This document shows positions 35,424 to 47,189 of a stretch of 64,000 nucleotides of DNA, one piece after another (within the stretch, counting starts at the first letter, position 1; each line of letters begins with the position of its first letter). The notes under the pieces are model-generated. The model searched no databases and was not told the DNA's origin. It was given only the letters and a program-made list of their open reading frames with translations. Source of the stretch: Thiocapsa bogorovii (GTDB lineage Bacteria > Pseudomonadota > Gammaproteobacteria > Chromatiales > Chromatiaceae); contig NZ_CP089309.1 of assembly GCF_021228795.1 (NCBI RefSeq), positions 5,267,501 to 5,331,500 of the forward strand. The letters run 5' to 3'. The translations under genes and the position numbers were made by a program.

Positions 35424-36425
35424 GTGACCGATTCACCCGAAGGACCCGCGCACGCGCAATCGAGCGATGCGTCCGGGTACCGTCCCCTCGCCATCCTGCT
35501 CATGGGCCCGACCGCGTCCGGCAAGACGGATCTCGCCGTCGAGCTGGTGCAGCGACTGCCGTGCGAGATCATCAGTGTCGATTCGGCGATGGTGTATCGC
35601 GGCATGGACATCGGCACGGCCAAGCCAACACCCGAGGTACTGGCCGGAGCGCCGCATCGTTTGATCGACATCCTGGACCCCGCCGAGGCCTACTCGACTG
35701 CCCGCTTCCGTGAAGATGCACTCGCGGCGATGGCGCAGATCAGCGCGCAGGGCCGGATTCCGCTCCTGGTCGGCGGCACCATGCTCTATTTCAAGGCGCT
35801 GCAACAGGGCCTGGCCCGACTGCCGAGCGCGGATCCGGCGCTCCGCCAAGCCCTGTCCGACGAGGCCGGCGTCATCGGCTGGTCCGCGATGCACGCGCGA
35901 CTGGAGCGCCTGGACCCGCAGGCGGCGGCTCGGATCCACCCGAACGATCCTCAGCGTATTCAACGCGCGTTGGAGATTCATGCCCTGACCGGCCGGTCGA
36001 TGAGTGCGCTGATCGAGTCGGCTGCCGAAAGCGCCGAACTGCCGTATCGCCTCCTCAAATTGGTGCGCGCCCCGGCGGATCGCGAAGCGCTTCGCGAGCG
36101 CATTGCCCGGCGCTTCCGCACGATGCTGGAGCAGGGCTTGGTCGATGAGGTGGCACGTCTGCGCGCGCGCGGCGATCTCACCTCGGATCTGCCGTCGATG
36201 CGGTCGGTCGGATATCGTCAGGTCTGGAGCTATCTCGACGGCACGCTCGATGCCGACGAGATGTGTCTGAAAGGCATCGTCGCCTCCAGACAACTCGCCA
36301 AACGCCAGTTGACCTGGCTGCGTGCCGAGTCGGCGACCCATTGGGTCGCCGACGATCCGGATCCGCTCGACGCGGCGCTGCGTCTGATTCGGATGGCTCG
36401 ATCGACGGCGCTTCATGCGCGCTGA
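35424..36425 (+). CDS. miaA: tRNA dimethylallyltransferase
   Basis: 333 residues from GTG 35424 (GGAAAG upstream); GTG 35409, next to the mutL stop, is an alternative. Adds the dimethylallyl group to A37 of tRNAs. P-loop [57 protein letters not shown] and RSVGYRQVW are present. A small palindrome ATGCGC/GCGCAT spans the stop codon. Confidence 0.94.
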   Translation: MTDSPEGPAHAQSSDASGYRPLAILLMGPTASGKTDLAVELVQRLPCEIISVDSAMVYRGMDIGTAKPTPEVLAGAPHRLIDILDPAEAYSTARFREDALAAMAQISAQGRIPLLVGGTMLYFKALQQGLARLPSADPALRQALSDEAGVIGWSAMHARLERLDPQAAARIHPNDPQRIQRALEIHALTGRSMSALIESAAESAELPYRLLKLVRAPADREALRERIARRFRTMLEQGLVDEVARLRARGDLTSDLPSMRSVGYRQVWSYLDGTLDADEMCLKGIVASRQLAKRQLTWLRAESATHWVADDPDPLDAALRLIRMARSTALHAR

Positions 36426-36818
36426 GGCGCATTCCGGGCGAGTCTTCTCGGCGCGAAAGTCTTGAAGGCATTGAACGCCCGGCGCATTCCGGTGTCTCCT
36501 TCCCGTCGGCCTGATTGCGCAGCTGTCTGGCGTTGGAGTCCGATGCGTGGCACTCTATTTGCTGGCCTTTGTTTACAGAAAGGTCCACATGTTGCGGCGA
36601 TCACGTCGATCCGCTTTCTTGCGTCGACAAGGATCGGGGCGATGCACGGCGGCATGGTGAAAGCGCAGCGTTTCGACGACACTAAACGAGGCTTTTCGGC
36701 GGGTATGCCTGTCCCGGCTGCTGTCCTGCCTGCTCCACCCCGGCTTGATTGGCAGCGATCATAGCCAAACCTTTTTGCCGGGCAAACCTAGGCGACTAAA
36801 ACAACAAGGAGTCACTCC
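36426..36818. other. 393-bp region upstream of hfq
   Basis: No gene was recognised. It contains a 12-bp direct repeat GGCGCATTCCGG at 36426-36437 and 36481-36492. The length suggests a separate hfq promoter region, as in other gammaproteobacteria, but no clear promoter was found. Confidence 0.5.
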
Positions 36819-37070
36819 ATGTCTAAAGGCCAAAGCCTCCAAGACCCTTTTCTGAACGCCCTGAGGAAGGAACGCGTCCCCGTGTCCATCTTTTTGGTCA
36901 ACGGAATCAAGCTTCAGGGCCAGATCGAATCCTTCGATCAGTTCGTCGTGTTGTTGAAAAACAACGTCAGCCAGATGATTTACAAGCATGCGATATCGAC
37001 CGTCGTACCTGCCAGAAACGTCAAGCTCCCGCCGGCGGAAGGGGCAGTGCCGGAGCCGGGCAATACATGA
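36819..37070 (+). CDS. hfq: RNA chaperone Hfq
   Basis: 83 residues, with CAAGGAG upstream. Hexameric Sm-like protein that pairs small RNAs with mRNAs. Sm1 is [38 protein letters not shown] (seen in pieces across residues 9-46) and Sm2 is [19 protein letters not shown] with the conserved YKHA. A short acidic tail follows. hflX lies 59 bp downstream. Confidence 0.97.
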   Translation: MSKGQSLQDPFLNALRKERVPVSIFLVNGIKLQGQIESFDQFVVLLKNNVSQMIYKHAISTVVPARNVKLPPAEGAVPEPGNT

Positions 37071-37129
37071 TCGGGGTCCAGCCATAGTCGGCTCGCGCGC
37101 GGAGCTTCGTCGCCGCGAGGGAGGTTGCT

Positions 37130-38416
37130 GTGTTTGAGCGCCCGAGCGCCGGCGAGCGCGCTGTTTTGGTGCACTTGGATATCGGCTCGACCGCCGAGCC
37201 CGACGAGCGCGAGGAGTTTCGTCGCCTGGCGGTCGCCGCGGGTGCGGAAGTCGTCGGCACCCTGCGGGGCTCGCGCTCTTCGCCCGACCCGAAACTCTTT
37301 ATCGGAACCGGCAAGTGCGAAGAGCTGATCGCACTGGTCGCGGGCACGGAAGCGGAACTGGTGATCTTCAATCATCCGCTCTCGCCCGGCCAGGAGCGCA
37401 ATCTCGAGCGCCTTGTCAAATGTCGCGTCGTGGATCGCTCCGGCCTGATTCTCGACATCTTCGCGCAGCGTGCGCGCTCCTTCGAGGGCAAGCTGCAGGT
37501 CGAGCTTGCGCAGCTCAAGCACATGTCGACCCGGCTGGTGCGAGGATGGACCCACTTGGAGCGCCAGAAGGGCGGTATCGGTCTGCGCGGCCCCGGCGAG
37601 ACCCAGCTCGAGACCGACCGCCGGCTGCTGTCCAAACGGATGACCGTGCTCGATCGGCGCCTGGACCGCATCCAGGTGCAGCGCGCCCAGGGGCGCAAGG
37701 CACGCGACAAGGCCGAGCTGCCCGTGCTCTCCCTCGTGGGTTACACCAACGCGGGCAAGTCCACACTCTTCAACCGCTTGACCGAGGCCGGTGTCTTTCA
37801 GGCCGATCAGCTCTTTGCGACCTTGGATCCCACCTTGCGTCGTTTGACCCTCCCCGATGGCGGGCGTGTGCTCGTGGCCGACACGGTCGGCTTCGTCGGC
37901 CGGCTTCCGCATGAATTGGTCGCGGCGTTTCGCTCCACGCTCGAGGAGACGCGCAACGCCGCACTCTTGCTCCATGTCGTGGAGGCATCGGCGCCGCATC
38001 GGTCCCGTCTCGCGGCCGACGTGGAGCAGGTGCTCGCCGAGATCGGAAGCGACGCAATCCCGCGCCTGGAGGTCTACAACAAGGTCGATCTGCTCCCCGA
38101 CGAGTCGCCGCGCATCGAGCGGGACTCTGCTGGCTTGCCGAGCAGGGTCTGGCTGTCCGCGCAGACGGGCGCCGGGGTCGATCTGCTGTTGCAGGCGATC
38201 TCAGAATGGTTGGGGCGCGAACGGATTCGATGCTCGCTGGAGCTTGAGCCCGACGAAGGGCGGTTGCGGGCTTGGTTGTTTGAGCATGCGCAGATCATCT
38301 CGGACGTGCCGAAGCCGGCGGGGGGGTGGTCGATGGATCTTATCATCGGACGGCCGGACCGGGAGCGCTTGGCGGCCAGGAGCTCGCGGTTCGCGAAAGA
38401 ACAGGCGAGCAGCTGA
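37130..38416 (+). CDS. hflX: ribosome-splitting GTPase HflX
   Basis: 428 residues from GTG 37130 with GGGAGG upstream. N-terminal HflX domain (DPKLFIGTGKCEEL, FNHPLSPGQERNLE), helical linker with RGPGETQLETDRRLL, then the GTPase domain: GYTNAGKSTLFN (G1), DTVGFVGRLPHELVAAF (G3), YNKVDLL (G4). The C-terminal domain is complete. Part of the hfq-hflX-hflK-hflC cluster. Confidence 0.95.
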   Translation: MFERPSAGERAVLVHLDIGSTAEPDEREEFRRLAVAAGAEVVGTLRGSRSSPDPKLFIGTGKCEELIALVAGTEAELVIFNHPLSPGQERNLERLVKCRVVDRSGLILDIFAQRARSFEGKLQVELAQLKHMSTRLVRGWTHLERQKGGIGLRGPGETQLETDRRLLSKRMTVLDRRLDRIQVQRAQGRKARDKAELPVLSLVGYTNAGKSTLFNRLTEAGVFQADQLFATLDPTLRRLTLPDGGRVLVADTVGFVGRLPHELVAAFRSTLEETRNAALLLHVVEASAPHRSRLAADVEQVLAEIGSDAIPRLEVYNKVDLLPDESPRIERDSAGLPSRVWLSAQTGAGVDLLLQAISEWLGRERIRCSLELEPDEGRLRAWLFEHAQIISDVPKPAGGWSMDLIIGRPDRERLAARSSRFAKEQASS

Positions 38417-38719
38417 CGATCGACTCGAAGCGCGACCTTCCTGCAGTATCGTCAGCAGCCGGGCACGCGCGTTCGCCATGCGATGTTTGCCATCGGCGGA
38501 CCGGTTCACCTAGAATTCGGGGGCTAATCAACTGGGCCTCGATGGCATCATCGCTTGATATCGTCGCGCTTCGTCGGCACTCTGGAAGAGTCATCTACGG
38601 GCCCGAAGGCCCAGAGCGCGTGGAATCCAATTTGCGCACCACTCTCGCACTCCGCACATCTGCTGCGGAGGCGCCTCTCACCCATCACTCAACAGTCGAA
38701 TTCGACAGACGGAGAAGCT
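38417..38719. other. 303-bp gap between hflX and hflK
   Basis: No gene or repeat unit was recognised; the open frames that cross it are not protein-like. In many relatives hflK follows hflX closely, so hflKC may have its own promoter here. Confidence 0.45.
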
Positions 38720-39895
38720 ATGGCCTGGAACGAGCCAGGTGGCGGTAACAAAGACCCTTGGAGCGGCAAGGGCGGCGGCGATCAAGGCCCTCCCGATCTC
38801 GACGAGGTCGTCCGGAAACTTCAAGAGCGGCTCGGCGGACTGTTCGGCGGCAATAAATCCCCGGGCGGATCATCCGGAGGCGGTGGCGGCTTCAACCTCC
38901 CCGGCGGAGATTTCAGCTCTCGCGCCGTCGGAATTGTCGTCGGGATCCTGTTCGTCATCTGGCTAGCGACAGGCATCTACATCGTCGAGCCTGCCGAGCG
39001 AGGTGTCGTCACGCGCTTCGGTGCTTATGTCGATACCACGGGCCCGGGCCCGCACTGGCACGTTCCCTGGCCGTTCGAGACCGTCACCAAGGTGAACGTC
39101 GACGAGATCTCGACCTTCAGCCACTCGGCGTCGATGTTGACGCAAGACGAGAACATCGTCGACGTGGAGCTGACCGTGCAGTCTCGTATTCAAGATGCTG
39201 CCGACTATCTGTTTCAAGTCGCCGATCCAGATCAGACCCTGCGCGATGCAACCGTCACGGTGGTGCGTGTGACCGTGGGCGGAAGCAAGCTCGACTTCGT
39301 CATGACAGAAGGTCGCGGCGCGGTGGCCGTCACCATCCAGGAACGCGTTCAGGCGCTCATGGATCAATATCAAACCGGCTTGTTGGTCACGTCGGTGAAC
39401 ATGCAACCCGCAAAACCGCCCGAGCAGGTCAAGGCGGCCTTCGACGACGCCATCAAGGCGCGCGAGGACAAAGAGCGGCTGGAGAACCAGGCCGAGGCCT
39501 ACGCCAACGAGGTCCTCCCGCAGGCACGCGGCGAGGCGGCTCGGATCATCGCCGATGCTCGCGCATACCGCGATCAGGTCGTCGCCAGATCCGAGGGTGA
39601 GACGGCGCGCTTCACGGCGATCCTCACCGAGTATCTGATGGCGCCGGAGGTCACGCGACAGCGTCTTTACTTGGAAACGATGGAGCAGGTCTTGGGTGAT
39701 AGCAACAAGGTCATCATCGATGTGGAAAACGGCGGCGACAGCCTTCTCTATCTACCGATCGACCAACTCATCAAGCAGCGGCCGGACACGGCGGCAAACC
39801 TGTCGAAGCCTGAGCCATCCGCCCCGGCCATTGCATCGGAGGCCGCCGATCGTCCGCAACGATCGGTCGATCGTGATCGGAGGGTGAGGCAATGA
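38720..39895 (+). CDS. hflK: FtsH protease modulator HflK
   Basis: 391 residues from ATG 38720 with GGAGAAG upstream. Glycine-rich N-terminus (MAWNEPGGGNKDPWSGKGGG), a membrane helix near 74-95 (AVGIVVGILFVIWLATGIYIV), SPFH domain (ERGVVTRFGAY; PGPHWHVPWPFETV), and a long coiled-coil tail. Forms the HflKC cage around FtsH in the inner membrane. The stop overlaps hflC by 4 bp. Confidence 0.95.
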   Translation: MAWNEPGGGNKDPWSGKGGGDQGPPDLDEVVRKLQERLGGLFGGNKSPGGSSGGGGGFNLPGGDFSSRAVGIVVGILFVIWLATGIYIVEPAERGVVTRFGAYVDTTGPGPHWHVPWPFETVTKVNVDEISTFSHSASMLTQDENIVDVELTVQSRIQDAADYLFQVADPDQTLRDATVTVVRVTVGGSKLDFVMTEGRGAVAVTIQERVQALMDQYQTGLLVTSVNMQPAKPPEQVKAAFDDAIKAREDKERLENQAEAYANEVLPQARGEAARIIADARAYRDQVVARSEGETARFTAILTEYLMAPEVTRQRLYLETMEQVLGDSNKVIIDVENGGDSLLYLPIDQLIKQRPDTAANLSKPEPSAPAIASEAADRPQRSVDRDRRVRQ

Positions 39896-40761
39896 ATAAG
39901 CTGAAAACCTTCTTGCCGCTAGGCTTGGCCGGTCTCGTCATCGCAGTCTATGCCTTCACCTTCGTCGTGCAGCAGTACGAGGTCGCGATCAAGCTGCGAC
40001 TTGGTCAGATCATCGGTGACGACTACCAACCCGGTCTGCATTTTAAGGTGCCGGTTCTCAACAACATCAAGGTGTTCGATCGACGGATCCAGACCATGGA
40101 TTCTCGTCCGGAGCGTTTCCTCACGATCGAGAAAAAGGATGTCATCGTCGACTCCTACACCAAGTGGCGCATTTCCAACGCTGCGCAGTTCTTCCGGTCG
40201 ACCGGCGGCAGCATTGCGCGAACCTCTCGCCTCTTGTCGGAGCGTGTCAACACGAGCCTGCGCAACGAGTTCGGTAAGCGCACGATCCAAGAGGTCGTCT
40301 CCGACGATCGTCTTGCTCTGATGGCCCTCCTGACCAAGGAGGTGAACGAGAACGCTCAGGATCTCGGGATCGAGGTGGTCGACGTGCGCGTGAAGAAGAT
40401 CGACCTGCCGCCCGAGGTGAGCGAGTCGGTCTACTCGCGGATGCGTGCCGAGCGCGAACGCGTCGCCCGGGATCTTCGGGCGCAAGGCGGGGAGGCGGCG
40501 GAACGGATCCGCGCGGATGCCGATCGCCAACGCACCGTCATCGTCGCTGAAGCCTTTAGAGAGTCCGAAGAGACGCGAGGCGAGGGCGATGCACGGGCGG
40601 CTCAGATCTTCGCGAACGCGTTTAACCAGGATCGTGAGTTTTACGCCTTCTTCCGCAGCTTGAGCGCCTATCGATCGGCACTCGGACAGGAACGAGACGT
40701 GATGGTTTTGGATCCGGATTCGGACTTCTTCCGGTTCTTCCGCGACCCCGCCGGGGAGTAA
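39892..40761 (+). CDS. hflC: FtsH protease modulator HflC
   Basis: 289 residues. N-terminal membrane helix (LPLGLAGLVIAVYAFTFVV), SPFH domain (YEVAIKLRLGQI, GLHFKVPVLNNIKVFDRRIQTMDSRPERFLT in pieces), coiled coil (RAERERVARDLRAQGGEAAERIRADADRQ region) and C-terminal ALGQERDVMVLDPDSDFFRFF. Partner of HflK. A hairpin terminator-like sequence follows its stop. Confidence 0.95.
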   Translation: MNKLKTFLPLGLAGLVIAVYAFTFVVQQYEVAIKLRLGQIIGDDYQPGLHFKVPVLNNIKVFDRRIQTMDSRPERFLTIEKKDVIVDSYTKWRISNAAQFFRSTGGSIARTSRLLSERVNTSLRNEFGKRTIQEVVSDDRLALMALLTKEVNENAQDLGIEVVDVRVKKIDLPPEVSESVYSRMRAERERVARDLRAQGGEAAERIRADADRQRTVIVAEAFRESEETRGEGDARAAQIFANAFNQDREFYAFFRSLSAYRSALGQERDVMVLDPDSDFFRFFRDPAGE

Positions 40762-40783
40762 TCCCCGAATCGTCGTGCCTCAA

Positions 40784-40811
40784 CGAACGCCTCGGCTCTC
40801 CGAGGCGTTCG
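40784..40811 (+). terminator. hairpin after hflC
   Basis: Perfect 12-bp stem CGAACGCCTCGG / CCGAGGCGTTCG with the loop CTCT, 22 bp after the hflC stop. No T-run follows, so it is either a weak intrinsic terminator or an mRNA 3'-end stabiliser. Confidence 0.6.
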
Positions 40812-41010
40812 CATGTTCCGAGGCACGCGCCTTGAGCTCCGCACAAAACCGATCGTCCTCTCTCCTGCGGAAACACCTGCATAGCCGTGCAGCTTGTCGT
40901 CGATTCTAAACTTTCGCGCGACACTAGGGTTGGACAAACGTCACAACGTCTGAAAAGATGCCCGCCTTTGGCCGATGCGCTCCCTCCTAGCGCATTGGGA
41001 TCCGCAGTGA

Positions 41011-41214
41011 GTGTCTCGGGGTCACGCCTTGGTGCATGATGTCTTGGTCGCGGTTGCGCTCGTGCTTGTCATCGAAGGCATCTGGCCGTTTGTGAATCCG
41101 GACGGGTTTCGACGCATCCTCCTGCTGATGGCTTCCGAGGACAAGCGCGCGCTGCGTATCGCGGGCCTCGCCAGTATGCTTTCGGGCGTGGGCCTGCTCT
41201 ATCTAGTCAACTGA
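41011..41214 (+). CDS. DUF2065 (YjeT-like) small membrane protein
   Basis: 67 residues from GTG 41011; GTG 41032 gives 60 residues, nearer to YjeT length. Two short membrane helices (VLVAVALVLVIEGIWPFVNP and IAGLASMLSGVGLLYLV) separated by a polar turn with RRILLLMASEDKRALR, typical of DUF2065. Its place between hflC and purA matches yjeT in E. coli. The function is unknown. Confidence 0.85.
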   Translation: MSRGHALVHDVLVAVALVLVIEGIWPFVNPDGFRRILLLMASEDKRALRIAGLASMLSGVGLLYLVN

Positions 41215-41265
41215 GGCTCCCGCCAGACGCGCCAATCGAGACGAAGAACCGGGGCTAAAACACGC

Positions 41266-42450
41266 ATGAACGAGGAACGCTGGCTGTTGCCGGCCGGGAT
41301 CGACGAGGTACTGCCTGCTCAGGCGCGAGTAATGGAGACACTGCGGCGCGAGCTGTTGGATCTCTACGCGAGCTGGGGTTACGAGCTCGTTATCCCGCCT
41401 TTCATCGACTATCTCGAGTCGCTTCTGACCGGAACCGGTCAGGATCTCGACCTTCAGACCTTCAAGCTGACCGACCAGCTCAGCGGGCGGCTGCTCGGTG
41501 TGCGCGCCGACATGACCCCGCAGGTTGCCCGGATCGATGCACACCACCTCAGACGCGATGCCCCGACTCGGTTGTGTTATCTCGGGACGGTCCTGCATAC
41601 GCGCAGCGACGGATTCGCAGGCACCCGCAGCCCCCTGCAGATCGGGGCCGAGATTTACGGGCATTCGGGGATCGAGAGCGACACCGAGATCCTGCGGCTG
41701 ATCATGCTGACCTTGCGAGCGGCAGGGATTCGGGAGACCTATCTGGATCTGGGGCATGTCGGAATCTATCGCGGTCTCGCCCGGCAAGCGGGACTGTCTC
41801 CCGCCGGGGAGCATGCGTTGTTCGACGCACTGCAGCGCAAGGCCGTTCCCGAGATCGAGACACTGATCGCGCGGCTCGGTCTCGGCGGCGCCCCGGCGCG
41901 CATGTTGTCCGCCTTGGCAGAGCTCAACGGAGCGGATGCGCTCACGCGCGCCGAGACGCTCCTGCGCGAGGCCGATCGCCCGGTGCACGATGCCGTCGAC
42001 TACCTGCGCCGACTCGCCGACGAGCTTGGTCGCTGGCTCCCGGATGTTTCCATCCATTACGATCTGGCGGAGCTGCGTGGTTACCGGTATAAGACGGGGG
42101 CGGTTTTCGCCGCCTTCGTCCCCGGCTGGGGGCTGGAGATCGCGCGCGGCGGACGCTACGACGACATCGGGCGCGTCTTCGGTCGCGCACGTCCCGCTGT
42201 CGGCTTCAGCACGGATTTGAAGGAGCTGCTGCGTCACGGACAACGGGTCGATCAGAGCGACGAGGCGGTCTGCGCGCCCTGGTCCACATCGCCGGCATTG
42301 CAGGAGGCCGTCGAGCGGCTCCGTGCCTCCGGACGGCGCGTCGTCCATGCGCTGCCCGGGCCGGAGTCGGATCTGCGCCATCCGGACTGTCGGCAGGTCC
42401 TGGTCGAACGTGACGGGCGTTGGGAACTAGACGATATCCTCGCGGAGTAG
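41266..42450 (+). CDS. hisZ: ATP phosphoribosyltransferase regulatory subunit HisZ
   Basis: 394 residues. A histidyl-tRNA-synthetase-like paralogue needed by short-form HisG. N-terminal LLPAGIDEVLPAQA, class II motif region (FKLTDQLSGRLLGVRADMTPQVAR), LQIGAEIYGHSGIESDTEIL. The synthetase C-terminal anticodon domain is absent and the histidine-activation motif is degenerate (ELRGYRYKTGAVFAAFVPGWG), as expected for HisZ. It lies between the DUF2065 gene and purA, with purA 10 bp downstream. Confidence 0.92.
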   Translation: MNEERWLLPAGIDEVLPAQARVMETLRRELLDLYASWGYELVIPPFIDYLESLLTGTGQDLDLQTFKLTDQLSGRLLGVRADMTPQVARIDAHHLRRDAPTRLCYLGTVLHTRSDGFAGTRSPLQIGAEIYGHSGIESDTEILRLIMLTLRAAGIRETYLDLGHVGIYRGLARQAGLSPAGEHALFDALQRKAVPEIETLIARLGLGGAPARMLSALAELNGADALTRAETLLREADRPVHDAVDYLRRLADELGRWLPDVSIHYDLAELRGYRYKTGAVFAAFVPGWGLEIARGGRYDDIGRVFGRARPAVGFSTDLKELLRHGQRVDQSDEAVCAPWSTSPALQEAVERLRASGRRVVHALPGPESDLRHPDCRQVLVERDGRWELDDILAE

Positions 42451-42454
42451 ATGA

Positions 42455-43756
<1,302 letters not shown>

Positions 43757-43771
43757 TACCTGACTGACGCC

Positions 43772-44038
43772 ATGGACACCGCCGTCGTGGACCTTTTGAC
43801 CGAGGGCCTCTGGCTGATGGTCATCGGCCTGGGAATCGTCTTTACCTTCCTCGCGATCCTGGTCGGCTTGCTGGTGTTGGTGTCGAAGGCGGTGGCACGC
43901 TGGGGTCCCGAGGACGTGCCCCCGGAGACCAGGGTCGCGACGCATCCGCTTGCAGCACCGCCCGCGGCCGACGACACGCGATTGATTGCGGCCATCGGTG
44001 CGGCGATCCAGGCCTATCGCCGACGGCATCGGCCTTGA
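43772..44038 (+). CDS. oadG: oxaloacetate decarboxylase gamma subunit
   Basis: 88 residues. One membrane helix (LLTEGLWLMVIGLGIVFTFLAILVGLLVLVS) then a polar tail rich in Pro and Ala with a basic end (AAIQAYRRRHRP), the plan of OadG/sodium-pump gamma subunits. Starts the oadGAB set 15 bp after purA, so it may be read from the purA transcript. Confidence 0.85.
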   Translation: MDTAVVDLLTEGLWLMVIGLGIVFTFLAILVGLLVLVSKAVARWGPEDVPPETRVATHPLAAPPAADDTRLIAAIGAAIQAYRRRHRP

Positions 44039-44207
44039 CGCATCGACCTCGCCGGGTCGTGCCGCGATCGGATCTCGGCGCTCGCCCCCCGCATCGCGTC
44101 GCATTTGTGCACGACCGCACGAGTCCGACGAACGTCTTCGTCCCACGCGCGGCGATCGGCACGCGACCTGACGATCGGTCATCACTCAACCCGAGATCGA
44201 GTCCCGC

Positions 44208-45995
44208 ATGAAGCCATCCAACCCACTTGCCATCACCGATGTCGTCCTGCGCGACGCACACCAGTCCTTGCTTGCGACCCGACTGCGTATCGAGGACATG
44301 CTCCCGATCGCGCCCAAGCTGGACGACGTCGGCTATTGGTCGATCGAGAGCTGGGGTGGTGCGACCTTCGATGCCTGTATCCGGTATCTCGGCGAAGACC
44401 CCTGGGATCGACTGCGCCTGCTCAAGGCCGCGATGCCGAAGACACGTCAGCAGATGCTGCTGAGAGGGCAGAACCTGCTCGGCTACCGGCATTATGCCGA
44501 CGACCTGGTCGAGACCTTCGTGGAGCGCGCCGCCCTCAACGGAATCGACGTCTTCCGCATCTTCGACGCCATGAACGACGTGCGCAACCTCGAGACCTCG
44601 GTCAAGGCCGCGTTGGCGACCGGCAAGCACGCCCAAGGCACCATGTCATACACGGTCAGCCCTGTACACGACCTGGAATACTGGGTCGACATGGGCCGGC
44701 GTCTCGAGGACATGGGTTGCCATTCGATCTGCATCAAGGATATGGCCGGCCTACTCAAACCCTATGTCGCCGAGTCGCTGGTGACCCGGTTGAAGGAGAC
44801 CTGCAGCGTTCCGATCGCTATGCAGAGCCATGCCACGACAGGCATGAGTACCTGCACCATCCTCAAGGCGGCCGAGGCGGGCATCGATATGGTGGATACC
44901 TCCATCTCCTCGATGAGCATGACCTATGGGCATTCACCGACCGAATCGGTGGTCGCCATCCTCGAAGAGACGGATCGCTCGACCGGATTGAATCTCCCCC
45001 TGCTCGAAGAGATCGCGGCCTATTTCCGCGAGGTCCGTAAGAAATACGCCAAGTTCGAGGGAGCGCTCAAGGGTGTGGACTCGCGCATCTTGGTCGCTCA
45101 AGTGCCTGGGGGCATGCTCACCAACATGGAGAATCAACTGCGTGAGCAGGGGGCTACCGATCGTCTCGACGCAGTCCTTGCCGAGATCCCGAAGGTTCGC
45201 GCGGAACTGGGTTTTCTCCCCTTGGTCACACCGACCTCCCAGATCGTCGGCAGCCAGGCCGTCCTCAACGTCTTGATGGGCGAGCGCTACAAGAGCATCA
45301 CCAACGAGACTGCAGGCGTCCTGAAGGGCGAGTACGGGGCGACGCCGGCCCCGGTCGACGTCGAGCTCCAGCAGCGCGTCTTGGCCGAGGGCGAGGCACC
45401 GATCACCTGCCGTCCGGCCGACAATCTCACGCCCGAGCTCGACGTGCTCACCGCGGAGCTGCAGCGCTTGGCCGAGGAGCGCTCTCTGACGCTTGCCTCG
45501 GATGTCGTGGACGATGTCCTGACCTATGCCCTGTTCCCTCAGGTCGGCCTCAAGTTTCTGGAGAATCGGGGTAAACCGGGTGTCTTCGAGCCGCCGCCCT
45601 GGGATGAGCCGGTGCGTCCAGACGTCGTCGCGCCCGCGGCGGCTCCGGTCGCTATCCCTGCCGTCGCCGAACGCTATCGGGTCGAGGTCGACGGCCGCAA
45701 CTATCACGTCGTCATCTCTCCGGAAGGCGCTGTGGAGCAGCTGACACCCTTACCGAGTGCCTCCTTGCCGCCCCCGGCCGCCGGTCGTGACGTGCCGGCC
45801 CCGCTTGCGGGCACGGTGGTCTCGGTGCGGGTCAAGCCCGGTCAGGTCATCGCATCCGGAGAGCTGATCATGCTGCTCGAGGCCATGAAGATGGAGACCG
45901 AGGTCCGGTCGCCGGAAGCCGGAACGGTGCTGGCGGTCTCGGTGAAGGAGGGCGACAGCCTTCAAGTCGGCCAGACCCTTCTGACCCTAGGCTGA
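44208..45995 (+). CDS. oadA: oxaloacetate decarboxylase alpha subunit
   Basis: 595 residues. N-terminal carboxyltransferase TIM barrel ([30 protein letters not shown]; the metal ligands and catalytic Lys in [18 protein letters not shown]), PYC_OADA domain, a Pro/Ala linker (~485-525), and a C-terminal biotinyl domain with the biotinylated lysine in [10 protein letters not shown]. Transfers CO2 from oxaloacetate to biotin for the membrane beta subunit. Confidence 0.95.
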   Translation: MKPSNPLAITDVVLRDAHQSLLATRLRIEDMLPIAPKLDDVGYWSIESWGGATFDACIRYLGEDPWDRLRLLKAAMPKTRQQMLLRGQNLLGYRHYADDLVETFVERAALNGIDVFRIFDAMNDVRNLETSVKAALATGKHAQGTMSYTVSPVHDLEYWVDMGRRLEDMGCHSICIKDMAGLLKPYVAESLVTRLKETCSVPIAMQSHATTGMSTCTILKAAEAGIDMVDTSISSMSMTYGHSPTESVVAILEETDRSTGLNLPLLEEIAAYFREVRKKYAKFEGALKGVDSRILVAQVPGGMLTNMENQLREQGATDRLDAVLAEIPKVRAELGFLPLVTPTSQIVGSQAVLNVLMGERYKSITNETAGVLKGEYGATPAPVDVELQQRVLAEGEAPITCRPADNLTPELDVLTAELQRLAEERSLTLASDVVDDVLTYALFPQVGLKFLENRGKPGVFEPPPWDEPVRPDVVAPAAAPVAIPAVAERYRVEVDGRNYHVVISPEGAVEQLTPLPSASLPPPAAGRDVPAPLAGTVVSVRVKPGQVIASGELIMLLEAMKMETEVRSPEAGTVLAVSVKEGDSLQVGQTLLTLG

Positions 45996-46000
45996 GCGAC

Positions 46001-47134
46001 ATGGAGGCGCTTCTTACCCTCTGGCAGTCCACCGGCATCGCCAATGTCACCTGGCGCGAGCTGCTGATGCTTATGGTCGGCCTCGGCCTGATCTATCTGG
46101 CGATCGCCAAGCGCTTCGAGCCGCTCCTGCTGCTGCCCATCGGATTCGGTGCGATTCTCTCGAACATACCGATCGCCGGGATGGCCGGGCCGGACGGAAT
46201 GATCGGCATGATCTACCACGTCGGTGTCGAGACCGGTATCTTTCCTTTGCTGATCTTTCTCGGCGTCGGCGCACTCACCGATTTCAGCGCCTTGATCGCC
46301 AGACCTTCGACGCTGATCCTCGGCGCCGCGGCGCAGTTCGGCATTTTCGCCACGCTGATCGGTGCGCTTGCCCTCAATCTACTGCCCGGGTTCGATTTTA
46401 CTCTGGCGGATGCCGCCGCGATCGGCATCATCGGCGGGGCGGACGGGCCGACCGCGATCTTTTTGGCCTCGCGTCTCGCCCCCGACCTCCTCGGCGCGAT
46501 TGCGGTCGCCGCCTATTCCTACATGGCACTTGTTCCGATCATTCAGCCACCGATCATGCGTGCTTTGACGACCAAGGCAGAGCGCAGCATCGTGATGGAA
46601 CAGCTGCGCCCGGTCTCGCGCCTGGAACGCATCCTGTTTCCTTTCTCCGTCCTTTTTCTCTGCGCCCTCCTGTTGCCTTCGGCAGCCCCGCTGATCGGAA
46701 TGCTCACATTGGGCAATCTCCTGCGTGAAAGCGGGGTCGTGGAGCGCCTCAGCCGTGCGGCTCAGAACGAGATCATCAACGTCGTCACCATCCTGCTCGG
46801 ACTGGCAATCGGGTCCAAGCTCTCGGGCGAGCTCTTTCTCACGACGCAGACCTTGGGAATCCTGGTGCTCGGTGCCGTCGCCTTCAGCATCGGTACCGCT
46901 GCCGGAGTCATCATGGGCAAGATCATGTGCCGCCTCAGCGGGGGGAAGGTGAACCCGTTGATCGGTGCAGCCGGTGTCTCCGCGGTCCCTATGGCTGCGC
47001 GGGTCGTGAACAAGGTCGGGTTGGCCGAAAATCACCACAATTTCCTGCTGATGCATGCGATGGGCCCAAACGTTGCCGGCGTGATCGGTTCGGCGGTCGC
47101 CGCCGGCGTTTTGCTCGCTCTGGTGGGCCCATGA
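46001..47134 (+). CDS. oadB: sodium-pumping oxaloacetate decarboxylase beta subunit
   Basis: 377 residues, about ten membrane helices. Conserved [42 protein letters not shown] (the Asp of this segment is essential in known OadB proteins) and [15 protein letters not shown] with [19 protein letters not shown]. Decarboxylates carboxybiotin and exports Na+. It starts 5 bp after oadA. Confidence 0.94.
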   Translation: MEALLTLWQSTGIANVTWRELLMLMVGLGLIYLAIAKRFEPLLLLPIGFGAILSNIPIAGMAGPDGMIGMIYHVGVETGIFPLLIFLGVGALTDFSALIARPSTLILGAAAQFGIFATLIGALALNLLPGFDFTLADAAAIGIIGGADGPTAIFLASRLAPDLLGAIAVAAYSYMALVPIIQPPIMRALTTKAERSIVMEQLRPVSRLERILFPFSVLFLCALLLPSAAPLIGMLTLGNLLRESGVVERLSRAAQNEIINVVTILLGLAIGSKLSGELFLTTQTLGILVLGAVAFSIGTAAGVIMGKIMCRLSGGKVNPLIGAAGVSAVPMAARVVNKVGLAENHHNFLLMHAMGPNVAGVIGSAVAAGVLLALVGP

Positions 47135-47150
47135 CCAGATGCGGTTTAGG

Positions 47151-47180
47151 TTGACGTTGCGATCGTAAATACGCTATTTT
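47151..47180 (+). promoter_or_regulatory. sigma70-type promoter of yceD-rpmF-fab operon
   Basis: -35 TTGACG (47151-47156), 18-bp spacer, -10 TATTTT (47175-47180). The expected start point would fall about 3 bases before the yceD ATG at 47190, and no Shine-Dalgarno is seen, so the yceD message may be leaderless. Confidence 0.5.
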
Positions 47181-47189
47181 GGCGCGCTT

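Noticed and set aside
47140-47149. TGCGGTTTAG after oadB resembles an element end
   Set aside because: Only 10 bases match and no partner end or core lies nearby; it may be chance or a remnant, so it is not counted.
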